Shown: positions 33,460 through 41,186 of the stretch, piece after piece
Position numbering within the stretch: position 1 is the stretch's first letter
How the letters are laid out: every line of letters starts with the position of its first letter
Assembly: GCA_048263775.1 (NCBI GenBank)
Contig: JBLXDU010000006.1
Coordinates: 1 to 64,000, forward strand
Length of the DNA stretch: 64,000 nt
Direction: 5' to 3'
Source: UBA1479 sp048263775
Lineage (GTDB): Bacteria; Pseudomonadota; Alphaproteobacteria; Rhodospirillales; Casp-alpha2
Notes under the pieces: model-generated
The model's input: the letters and a program-made list of their open reading frames with translations, nothing else
Database searches by the model: none
Told to the model about the DNA's origin: nothing
Made by a program: the position numbers and the translations under genes

Positions 33460-34344
33460 ATGCAACTGCGCACCCGACCCCTGACGGACACTTTCGGCCT
33501 GGAAATCCTGGACGTCGATCTGTCCGAGTTGACCGATGAAACCTTCGATGCGATCTACAAGTTATGGCAGCAGGAACCTCTGTTGCTGTTGCGCCGCCAA
33601 AGCCTGAGCGAAAAACAGCAGGTCGAATATTCGCGGCGGTTCGGCGAGATGGACATCATCGTGCGCGACGACATGCTGTCGCCGGACAATCCGGAAATCA
33701 TCTACATCACCAACCTGAAGCGCCCCGACGGCACGCCGCTCGGCGGGCTCGGAAACTATGAGGTTTATTGGCACCACGACCAGATTTATCGTCTGCGTCC
33801 AGCCTCTGGCTCGATCTTCTATGCCGCCGAAATGCCGGAGAACGAAGGCCGCACGTCCTACTGCAATACCAGGCTCGGCTATGAAACCCTGCCGGACAAT
33901 CTGCGCAAGGCGATCGAAGGCCGCCGCGCCACGGCCAAGTACGCCGACCGCAAGGATTCGACGACGGTCCTCGACCTCGGCAACAACGCCGAGGAAATGA
34001 AGAAAATTCATGACCGGACCCCGGCGGCGACCCACGACATCATCCTGGAAAACCCGGCGACGGGTCAGAAGTCCGTTTATATCGACCCGAACAAGACCGT
34101 CGGCATCGATGGGTTGGAGGAAGCGGAAAGCAAGGAGCTTCTCGAAGCCCTGACCCAGCACATGCTGCAGGACAAGTTCGTTTACACCCATACTTGGCGC
34201 AACGGCGACGTGGTGATGTGGGATAATGCGCGCCTGTGGCACCGCCGCGAGGCCTTTGATATGACCAAGCCACGGTTCGCCCGGCGCACGACCATCTTCC
34301 TGCGGCCCGAAGACTTCGCCGTTCCCGAACCGAACGCCGCCTGA
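33460..34344 (+). CDS. TauD/TfdA-family Fe(II)/2-oxoglutarate dioxygenase
   Basis: The protein is 294 residues from the ATG preceded by CGAGGAAC; a longer frame from 33406 would cover the palindrome and is rejected. Iron ligands are the H-x-D pair H105/D107 (YWHHDQIYR) and distal H261 (DNARLWHRREAFD). The 2-oxoglutarate-binding Arg follows in RFARRTT. The substrate cannot be told. It is probably co-transcribed with the CoA transferase 11 nt downstream, so the pair may catabolise an organic acid. Confidence 0.9.
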   Translation: MQLRTRPLTDTFGLEILDVDLSELTDETFDAIYKLWQQEPLLLLRRQSLSEKQQVEYSRRFGEMDIIVRDDMLSPDNPEIIYITNLKRPDGTPLGGLGNYEVYWHHDQIYRLRPASGSIFYAAEMPENEGRTSYCNTRLGYETLPDNLRKAIEGRRATAKYADRKDSTTVLDLGNNAEEMKKIHDRTPAATHDIILENPATGQKSVYIDPNKTVGIDGLEEAESKELLEALTQHMLQDKFVYTHTWRNGDVVMWDNARLWHRREAFDMTKPRFARRTTIFLRPEDFAVPEPNAA

Positions 34345-34355
34345 AGGATATCAAC

Positions 34356-35561
34356 GTGACAGAACAGAAAACGCCCCCGTTGAAGGGGCTGCGGGTCATT
34401 GATGCCGCCACGGTCATCGCTGGGCCGACCATCGGCATGCTGATGGGTGATTTCGGCGCCGATGTCATCAAGGTCGAACACCCCCGTGGTGACGTGCTGC
34501 GCGAAACGGGCCAGAAGAAGGACGGCGTCGGCCTGTGGTTCAAGATGGCGAACCGCAACAAGCGCTGCGTCACCCTGAACTTCAGCCATGAAAAGGGCCA
34601 GGCCCTGTTCAAGGAACTGGTCAAGACGGCGGATGTGCTGATCGAAAACTTCCGTACCGGCACCATGGAGAAATGGGGCCTGGGCTGGGAGGACCTGAAG
34701 AAGATCAACCCACGCCTAGTGATGGTGCGGGTCACCGGCTTCGGCCAGACCGGCCCCTACAAGAACCGGCCCGGCTTCGGCACGATCGCGGAAGCGTTCT
34801 CCGGTTTCGCCAGCATCACGGGTGTGCCCGAGGGTCCGCCGACCCTGCCGAACTTCGGCCTGGCCGACGGTGTGGCGGCGGCCTACGGCACCTTCGCCGC
34901 CATGTTCGCGCTGTACCACCGCGACGCCCAAGGGTCGGGGGAAGGGCAGTACATCGACCTGTCCATCTACGAACCCCTGTTCCAGGTCATGGGCCCGCAG
35001 CCCATGGAGTATGACCAATTGGGCGTGATCCAGCAGCGTTGGGGCAACCGGTCGAAGAACAACGCACCGCGCAACACCTATCAGTCCAAGGACGGGCATT
35101 GGGTCGCCATCTCGACCAACTCGCCGGCCATCGTGACCCGGGTGCTGACGCTGTGCGGCGGGCCGGAGGTCGCGGCTGATCCCCGGTTCCAGACACCGCA
35201 GGACCGGGTCAAACATATCGACGAGATCGACGGCATCGTCGCCGGGTGGATCAAGCAACACGACCTGAAGACGGTTCTGGACGAGTTCGAGAAAGCGGAA
35301 GCCGCCATCGGTCCGGCCTATACCATCGACCAGATTTACCAGGATCCACAGTACCAGGCGCGCAACGACATCATCGAAATCGAGGATGAAGATTTGGGCA
35401 AGCTGCGCATGACCAATGCGTTTCCGTTCATGTCAGAGACCCCGGCGAAAGTCCGTCATCCCGGTCAGCGTAAAGGTCAGAGCAATGAGGAAATCCTGTG
35501 CGGTGAGCTGGGGATTTCCAAGGAAGAACTCGCTAAGCTTAAGGAAGAGGGCGCAATTTGA
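34356..35561 (+). CDS. Family III CoA transferase (CaiB/BaiF)
   Basis: The protein is 401 residues with GTG start. It has LKGLRVIDAATVIAGPTIGMLMGDFGADVIKVEHPRGDVLR at the N-terminus and NKRCVTLNFSHEKGQALFKELVKTADVLIENFRTGTMEKWGLGWE, both diagnostic. The region of the catalytic Asp in formyl-CoA transferase reads IDLSIYEPLF here, with Glu by my manual alignment, which is uncertain. It follows the dioxygenase closely and likely activates or recycles the CoA ester of the same unknown pathway. Confidence 0.9.
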   Translation: MTEQKTPPLKGLRVIDAATVIAGPTIGMLMGDFGADVIKVEHPRGDVLRETGQKKDGVGLWFKMANRNKRCVTLNFSHEKGQALFKELVKTADVLIENFRTGTMEKWGLGWEDLKKINPRLVMVRVTGFGQTGPYKNRPGFGTIAEAFSGFASITGVPEGPPTLPNFGLADGVAAAYGTFAAMFALYHRDAQGSGEGQYIDLSIYEPLFQVMGPQPMEYDQLGVIQQRWGNRSKNNAPRNTYQSKDGHWVAISTNSPAIVTRVLTLCGGPEVAADPRFQTPQDRVKHIDEIDGIVAGWIKQHDLKTVLDEFEKAEAAIGPAYTIDQIYQDPQYQARNDIIEIEDEDLGKLRMTNAFPFMSETPAKVRHPGQRKGQSNEEILCGELGISKEELAKLKEEGAI

Positions 35562-35660
35562 CCGCCTGAGATTTTGGCCGGCCGGGTAATCGGCCGCCGT
35601 TCCAGTGATCCCTCGCATCGGCTCGGCCGTTGCGGGGGATTTTGGTTTTCGATAGGGGCG

Positions 35661-36086
35661 TCAGGGCGCGGTCAGAATCGCCCGGCCGGCGCGAATGTCC
35701 GCCAGGATGCCGTCGCGGTCCGTTTCGATGCGTTTCAGCAGGAAGCGGCGACGGGCGTTCATTTTCAGGTGACGGCTGCTCCAGCGGATGATTTCAAGCA
35801 GTACGGGCGCTAGGTCCAGGCCTTTTTCCGTGAGGCTGTAGATATAGCTGCGGCGATTTTCTGGATCACGCGCCTTTGAAATGATCCCCTCGTGTTCCAG
35901 GTGCTTCAGGCGCTGGGCCAGGACGTTGGTCGCGATCTGTTCCTCGCAGCAGAGAAACTCGCCATAGCGGCACTTGCCGTACAGCATCATGTCGCGCAGC
36001 ACGAGGAAAGACCAACGATCCCCGAAGGTGTCGATGCCGTAGGCGACCAAACAGTTGCTGTCGTGCTTTTTGGTCTCGCTCTTCAT
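35661..36086 (-). CDS. HxlR-family winged-helix transcriptional regulator
   Basis: The protein is 141 residues. The N-terminal Cys (C12) and TFGDRWSFLVLRDMMLYGKCRYGEF open the winged helix (about 12-100). Recognition follows with ATNVLAQRLKHLEHEGIISK and YSLTEKGLDLAPVLLEII. HxlR proteins often respond to electrophiles or redox through this conserved Cys. Two matching inverted repeats (36107-36123 and 36144-36160) lie just upstream, suggesting autoregulation and control of the divergent small gene. Confidence 0.9.
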   Translation of the reverse strand: MKSETKKHDSNCLVAYGIDTFGDRWSFLVLRDMMLYGKCRYGEFLCCEEQIATNVLAQRLKHLEHEGIISKARDPENRRSYIYSLTEKGLDLAPVLLEIIRWSSRHLKMNARRRFLLKRIETDRDGILADIRAGRAILTAP

Positions 36087-36106
36087 TCCCCCAGCATAAA
36101 AAAATA

Positions 36107-36160
36107 ACTTGCATAAAACAAGTAAATTACATAAAACAAATTAACTTGTTTTTTGCAAGT
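36107..36160. promoter_or_regulatory. Two ACTTG-N7-CAAGT inverted repeats, probable HxlR operators
   Basis: Copy one is at 36107-36123 and copy two at 36144-36160, 37 nt apart start to start. Each has ACTTG and CAAGT separated by exactly 7 nt. The AT-rich stretch also has a 10-bp direct repeat CATAAAACAA (36112-36121, 36130-36139). They sit between the HxlR gene and the divergent 36196 gene. Confidence 0.7.
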
Positions 36161-36195
36161 TTAATGCACTGACGTTCGGAGCCGGAGACGCCGCC

Positions 36196-36399
36196 ATGAA
36201 CATTCTTTCAAACAATGCCCTGCAGCAGATCGACGGGATCGGCCTGCATTCTTCATCTGGCCGGTTGCGTCCCACCGTCACCCAGGACGCGATCGATGCC
36301 GGGTTGAGGGATGCCCGTGTGCTGCGTGCGCGTGCGTTCCATAACGCCGTGCGGCGGCTTTTCGCCCTGCTGAAAGGAAAGAGCGGCGCCGACAATTAA
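36196..36399 (+). CDS. Small hypothetical protein divergent from the HxlR regulator
   Basis: The 67-residue ORF has a GGAG 8 nt before the ATG. The C-terminal half is basic (RARAFHNAVRRLFALLKGKSG), which recalls the DUF1127-like tails of small alphaproteobacterial proteins, but I cannot assign a family. No signal peptide or membrane span is seen. Its position next to the HxlR operators suggests it is the regulated gene. Confidence 0.5.
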   Translation: MNILSNNALQQIDGIGLHSSSGRLRPTVTQDAIDAGLRDARVLRARAFHNAVRRLFALLKGKSGADN

Positions 36400-36499
36400 C
36401 GCCCGCGGCGGGACCGTTTGGCGGGGATAGAAGGGGGCCTCTAAGACATTGCGATAACCCAGGCTTGGGAAAGGCCCTGCAGTCGGCTATAGGACGCGG

Positions 36500-37672
36500 A
36501 TGGAGGACGTTGACGTCATCATCATCGGCGGCGGCGCGGCGGGGCTGATGTGCGCCGCCGGGGCGGTTAAGCGCGGGCGGCGGGTGGTGGTGCTGGAACG
36601 CAATGCCCAGGTGGCGCAGAAGGTGCGTATTTCCGGCGGCGGTCGCGCCAATTTCACCAACCTGCATGCGTCCCCCGCGAACTTCCTGTCGGACAACCCG
36701 CATTTCTGTGTGTCGGCACTCAAGCGCTATACCCAACGCGATTTCATCGCCCTCGTGGAAAAACACGGCATCGCCTATCACGAAAAAACCTTGGGCCAAT
36801 TGTTCTGCGACGACAGCGCCCAGCAGATCATCGACCTACTGCTGGCCGAGGCGGCGGGGGCCAATATCCGCACGGCGGTCGACGTGACGAGGGTCGCCAA
36901 GGACGGTGAGCGGTTCCGCGTCGAGACGGACAAGGGGGTGTTTTCGGGTGGTGCCCTCGTCATCGCCACGGGCGGTCCGTCGATCCCCAAGATGGGGGCC
37001 AGCCGGTTCGCCTATGACATCGCCAAACAGTTCGGGCTGCGGGTCGTCACGCCGCGTCCGGGTCTGGTGCCGCTGACTTTTGACCGCGACATGCTGGCGA
37101 AGCTCGATGGACTTTCCGGGGTTTCGGTCGCGGCAACGGCCACCTTGGGCAAGGTGTGCTTCGCTGAGGCGCTGCTGTTCACGCACCGGGGTCTCAGCGG
37201 GCCCGTGGTGCTGCAAATCTCGTCCTACTGGCGGCCCGGCGACACCATTCTGTTCGATCTGCTGCCGGGCACGGACCTGTTCCGAGTGCTGAAGGAATGG
37301 AAGCAGACGCAGCCGAAGAAGGAAGTGCCGACGGCGCTGGCCCAGGTCCTGCCGAAAAGCCTGGCGCAGCGGCTGTGTGAATGGACGGAGTGCCTCGGGC
37401 GCTTGGCCGATCAGCCGGACAAGCGGTTGCGGGCCCTCGCCACGCAGGTCAACGCCTGGGCCGTCACGCCGGCCGGCAGCGAGGGCGAGCGCACGGCCGA
37501 GGTCACCGTCGGCGGGGTCGATACGCGGGACCTGTCGTCAAAGACCATGGAAGCCCGGGACGTGCCGGGCCTCTATTTCATCGGCGAAGGCGTCGACGTG
37601 ACTGGCCACCTGGGCGGCTTCAACTTCCAATGGGCCTGGGCCTCGGGCCATGCCTGCGGCGAGGTGGTCTAG
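36500..37672 (+). CDS. HI0933/YhiN-family FAD-dependent flavoprotein
   Basis: The protein is 390 residues. The N-terminal Rossmann motif is IIIGGGAAGLMCAAGA (about 7-22), followed by VLERNAQVAQKVRISGGGRANFTN, the family hallmark. TGGPSIPKMGASRFAYDIAKQFG and GLYFIGEGVDVTGHLGGFNFQWAWASGHACG are also diagnostic. The biochemical function is not established for this family. The gene stands alone, 100 nt after the small ORF; its stop is 10 nt from the convergent TPR gene. Confidence 0.9.
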   Translation: MEDVDVIIIGGGAAGLMCAAGAVKRGRRVVVLERNAQVAQKVRISGGGRANFTNLHASPANFLSDNPHFCVSALKRYTQRDFIALVEKHGIAYHEKTLGQLFCDDSAQQIIDLLLAEAAGANIRTAVDVTRVAKDGERFRVETDKGVFSGGALVIATGGPSIPKMGASRFAYDIAKQFGLRVVTPRPGLVPLTFDRDMLAKLDGLSGVSVAATATLGKVCFAEALLFTHRGLSGPVVLQISSYWRPGDTILFDLLPGTDLFRVLKEWKQTQPKKEVPTALAQVLPKSLAQRLCEWTECLGRLADQPDKRLRALATQVNAWAVTPAGSEGERTAEVTVGGVDTRDLSSKTMEARDVPGLYFIGEGVDVTGHLGGFNFQWAWASGHACGEVV

Positions 37673-37681
37673 GGCCGGAGG

Positions 37682-39376
37682 CTACTTGATGTCGAAGGCG
37701 ATGGAATGGCGCAGGCCTTCCTGGGTGAACGGCTTGACCCCGTGCCAGACGTAGGATGGGAACAGCACCAACAGGCCCGGCTGTGGGCGGACCAGACGGC
37801 GGGTCCGATTGCGTTCGCTGACGAAGGCGTCGGGCGGGGCGCCGAACTGAATGCAGCCTTCACCGGACGCCCATCGCGCTTCGTCCAGGTCGGGGGTCTT
37901 CACGTAGTAAACCCCCGACAGCCAGCCCTCGTTATGGACGTGGCTGGCGTCATATCCGGCACCGTAGAGGATCGTCGACCAAGCGCCGGTAAACTGGAAA
38001 TCCCGATTGATGTAGCGCAGGAACGGATGTTCGGGATCGTCCTGCAGGCCGTCGACGTAGGCGCGGATCGCATCAAGTATCAGGTTCCGAACGATCAGGA
38101 CATTGCCGGACGCGTTCTTGAACAGGTTATTGGGGATTTGCGTGCCGCCGCGCATGGTCTGATCGAGGGGCAGAGAGCCTTTTTGATGGCGCTTCTCAAG
38201 CTCGGTGTGGAGGGTGTCGTTAAAGGCGTTGATGTCCGAAAAACCGGGGGGCGTGGGCAGCACTTGGGTGACCACGTCGGTGTCGTAATCCACGAAATCG
38301 TCAACGGCCGGGTCCTCGGCTTCGACCATGGCGATGGTCATGGTGCCGATGACGGAACTCATGCGCGGAACGATCCGATGGGCCTTCATGAGCACGGTCA
38401 CGGCATCCGCAGCGCGGCCGGCGCGGATCAGGCTTTGCCCGTGGCTTTCCAGAATTTGCGGATTGTCCGGCTCCAGCTCGCTCGCCCTGGCATGATGGGT
38501 AAGGGCTTCATCGTGCTGTCCCTGCATGGACAGGGACCAGCCGAGGCAGGTCAGCGCAATGGCTTGGTCCGGATCGATCTCCAGGGCGCGGCGCAGGATC
38601 GGCTCGGCTACGGCGAATTGTTCGTCCTGGGCCAGTTCCCAGCCGTACTGTTCGTAGACCCTAGGGTTCTGCGGCATGGCGTCCAGCGCCCAACGGAAGG
38701 TGTCGTAGCGCTCGTCCTCGCGGTTCATGGCGTTCATGAGGCCCTTGAAGGTCTTATGGGCGTCGATATGCAGCGGGTCGAGCTTGACCGCCGCCCAGCA
38801 GGATTCAAGGGCATCGTCATATTGATCGAATATGAACTGCAGGGACGCCAGCGCGGCGTGGGTGTCGGGGATTCCGCCGCTGACGTCGATGGCTTTTTTC
38901 AGGGCCGCCATGGCCGCGGCGTGCTGGCCGCTGTCACGCAGCGCAATGCCGTAATTATGGAGGATTTCCGGTTCGTCCGGGGTGATCTGAAGGGCGGTCT
39001 TGAAGCTTGTGATCGCCCCGTCCAGGTCGTCAAGCCGTTGCTGGGCCATGCCCAGATTGTTCAGGGTGTCCGGATTGTTCGGCGCTAGGGTGAGGGCGCG
39101 CCGGTAATTTTCTAGCGCCGACGCAGCGTCGTTTCGGTAGAACTGCGCTAGACCCAGATTGTTGAAATAATTCGGGTTGTTATCGTTTAGGCGGGTCGCC
39201 TGGGTCAATGCCTCGATGGCGCCCAGAAGGTCGCCCATCTGCATACAGGCGACGCCGAGCAGATGATGGGCTTCCGCATGACCGGGGTTGGCGCGGATGA
39301 ATTCGCGGTACAGGCGCTGGGCATCCTGAAGTCTGCCGGATTGGTGCGCGGCGAATGCCTCTTGCAGTAAATTCAC
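37682..39376 (-). CDS. TPR-repeat protein fused to a putative 2OG-Fe(II) oxygenase
   Basis: The protein is 564 residues. Tandem TPRs fill about 1-340 (for example NPNYFNNLGLAQFYRNDAASALENYRRALTLAPNNPDTLNNLG). The C-terminal ~200 residues resemble the 2OG-Fe(II) oxygenase group found with TPRs, with SHVHNEGWLSGVYYVKTP (metal region), LFPSYVWHGVKPF (distal His) and LRHSIAFD (2OG-binding Arg). No signal peptide is seen. Likely a protein or small-molecule hydroxylase with TPR substrate docking. It is transcribed leftwards, separately from the quinone reductase gene. Confidence 0.82.
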   Translation of the reverse strand: MNLLQEAFAAHQSGRLQDAQRLYREFIRANPGHAEAHHLLGVACMQMGDLLGAIEALTQATRLNDNNPNYFNNLGLAQFYRNDAASALENYRRALTLAPNNPDTLNNLGMAQQRLDDLDGAITSFKTALQITPDEPEILHNYGIALRDSGQHAAAMAALKKAIDVSGGIPDTHAALASLQFIFDQYDDALESCWAAVKLDPLHIDAHKTFKGLMNAMNREDERYDTFRWALDAMPQNPRVYEQYGWELAQDEQFAVAEPILRRALEIDPDQAIALTCLGWSLSMQGQHDEALTHHARASELEPDNPQILESHGQSLIRAGRAADAVTVLMKAHRIVPRMSSVIGTMTIAMVEAEDPAVDDFVDYDTDVVTQVLPTPPGFSDINAFNDTLHTELEKRHQKGSLPLDQTMRGGTQIPNNLFKNASGNVLIVRNLILDAIRAYVDGLQDDPEHPFLRYINRDFQFTGAWSTILYGAGYDASHVHNEGWLSGVYYVKTPDLDEARWASGEGCIQFGAPPDAFVSERNRTRRLVRPQPGLLVLFPSYVWHGVKPFTQEGLRHSIAFDIK

Positions 39377-39458
39377 GTTGGGCGCTCTCGAACAAACGGC
39401 ATGAAGGTGACCAAAGGTTTAGCCCAGCGCTGGCCGGGGGGCCAGCCGTTATCCAGCA

Positions 39459-40160
39459 TTACTTGGGCCGCATGGCGTCGTCGAAGTTGTCGAGCGACGG
39501 GAAGGTGAGGGGCGCGAGGGCGTCCAAGGTCCGCAGGCGGTTGCCATAAGCATCAAGATATCCCGCCCGTGTCGCGTCATCCACGTAAGGCACATGCCAG
39601 GCGACGAAGGGCGGCAGCACGGTCATCCCCGTATAGGCCAAAGTGCCTTGCAGCAGCGGCTTCAGCATGTCGTCGAGGCGCCCGTGGATCGCGGCGTCAG
39701 TGTCCAGCATGTGTTCCCGCCCGCCGAGCGTCAGGGTCAGCATGGCGCGCTTGCCCTTAAGCCCGCCCCGGTCATAGAACCGCCGCCCGCCGTAGGTCAG
39801 GCCCGAGATCAGCACCCGGTCGATCCAGCCCTTGAGGATCGCCGGTACGGAAAACCAATAGAGCGGGAAATGCAGGATCAGCAGGTCGCACCACACCAAC
39901 TTTTCGATCTCGGCCTGGATGTCCGGCGCCAAGGTCCCCGTCTCATGGCCGTGGCGCTGTTCCAGGGCATAGACGAGATAATCCGGATCGGCCCGCTCGG
40001 TGAAATCTCCCGGTCCGGCCACCGGGTTGAAGTTCATGGCGTAAAGATCGGAGACCTGTGTTGTGTGTCCTAAATCGTTAAGTATCTTGACGGAGTGATC
40101 GCGCAGCGCCGTGTTGAACGACCTCGGTTCCGGATGGGTGTGGACGATAAGGACGTTCAT
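39459..40160 (-). CDS. NAD(P)H dehydrogenase (quinone), flavodoxin-like fold
   Basis: The protein is 233 residues. MNVLIVHTHPEPRSFNTALRD, LLILHFPLYWFSVPAILKGWIDRVL (FMN/FAD loop) and GKRAMLTLTLGG are family signatures of the NQO1/MdaB group. It should reduce quinones by two electrons using NAD(P)H, limiting semiquinone toxicity. It lies 8 nt downstream of the carbamoylase-like gene on the same strand, so the two are likely one unit. Confidence 0.9.
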   Translation of the reverse strand: MNVLIVHTHPEPRSFNTALRDHSVKILNDLGHTTQVSDLYAMNFNPVAGPGDFTERADPDYLVYALEQRHGHETGTLAPDIQAEIEKLVWCDLLILHFPLYWFSVPAILKGWIDRVLISGLTYGGRRFYDRGGLKGKRAMLTLTLGGREHMLDTDAAIHGRLDDMLKPLLQGTLAYTGMTVLPPFVAWHVPYVDDATRAGYLDAYGNRLRTLDALAPLTFPSLDNFDDAMRPK

Positions 40161-40168
40161 GGCATCCG

Positions 40169-41104
40169 TTATTCGAGCGGTGGTATGGCGCCGGTGCGCT
40201 CCACAATCAGGCCGTAATGTTCCGTCCGCCGGTGGGCTTCGAAGTTGAAGGTGGAGTTCTTGAGGAACGCGCAGGCGTCGAGATCGCAGTCATGGACGAT
40301 GACCTCGTCGTCTTCTGTCTGGGCCTCGGCCACCACCTGGCCGTCCGGGTTGATGATGCAGCTGCCGCCCATCAGATGATAGCCCGGCGCTTCCTCGCCG
40401 GCCTTGGCGACGCCGACCACCCAGGTTGCGTTCTGATAGGCCCCGGCCTGCATGGAAAGCCGTGAATGATGGTGGCGCAGTTCCGGGGTGTCCGGGCCGC
40501 CGAGCCCGTTCCACGACGGTGTGTTGTAGCCGAGCATCACGAGTTCGACCCCCTGCAGGCCCATGACCCGGTAGGTTTCCGGCCAGCGGCGGTCGTTGCA
40601 GATGCACATGCCCATGACCCCGCCCATGGTGCGCCACACGGGAAAGCCCAGGTTGCCCGGCTCGAAATAGCGTTTTTCCAGGTGCTGGAACCGCCGTTCG
40701 GGCTCCAATTCGGCATGGCCCGGCAGATGGACTTTGCGGTACTTGCCGACGATTTTCCCGCTCTTGTCGACCAAGATCTGGGTGTTGAAGTGATGGCCAT
40801 CGGGCGTCAGTTCGGCGTATCCAAGAGAGAACCCGATGGCGTTGTTGGCGGCGTAGTCGAACAGGAGCCGCGTCGCATCGCCCGGCATGTCGCGCTCGAA
40901 CCAATGGTCCATATCGGCACGGTCTTCCGCATAGAAGCGGGGGAAGAAGGTGGTCAGCGCCGTTTCCGTATAGACGACCAGGTCGGCGCCCTTGGATTTG
41001 GCCTGCTTCATCATGTCGAGCAGGCGGGCGACGATGACCTCGCGGCTGTCGGTTTCCAGGTTGGGGCCCTGCTGGGCGGCGGCGACGCGAACGATGCGGG
41101 TCAT
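40169..41104 (-). CDS. N-carbamoyl-D-amino-acid hydrolase-like nitrilase-superfamily amidohydrolase
   Basis: The protein is 311 residues, the usual D-carbamoylase length; an upstream extension to 41209 is rejected. The Glu-Lys-Cys triad is visible at E47 (VVYTETALTTFF), K124 (KYRKVHLPG) and C169 (MCICNDRRWPET). These positions and the RRWPE motif match D-carbamoylase rather than generic omega-amidases. It would hydrolyse an N-carbamoyl amino acid to the free acid, CO2 and ammonia. No hydantoinase is nearby, so the natural substrate is unclear. Confidence 0.85.
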   Translation of the reverse strand: MTRIVRVAAAQQGPNLETDSREVIVARLLDMMKQAKSKGADLVVYTETALTTFFPRFYAEDRADMDHWFERDMPGDATRLLFDYAANNAIGFSLGYAELTPDGHHFNTQILVDKSGKIVGKYRKVHLPGHAELEPERRFQHLEKRYFEPGNLGFPVWRTMGGVMGMCICNDRRWPETYRVMGLQGVELVMLGYNTPSWNGLGGPDTPELRHHHSRLSMQAGAYQNATWVVGVAKAGEEAPGYHLMGGSCIINPDGQVVAEAQTEDDEVIVHDCDLDACAFLKNSTFNFEAHRRTEHYGLIVERTGAIPPLE

Positions 41105-41186
41105 GAATGTTTCCGTTTCTTGGTTGTATGGACCCGCGAAGAGTACGGGAGCCGCGGCGGGCTGTTCAAGGCCGTGCCTGCTGTTC

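Noticed and set aside
37706..39088. 460-residue plus-strand ORF opposite the TPR protein
   Set aside because: Shadow frame; the minus strand carries clear TPR and oxygenase motifs.
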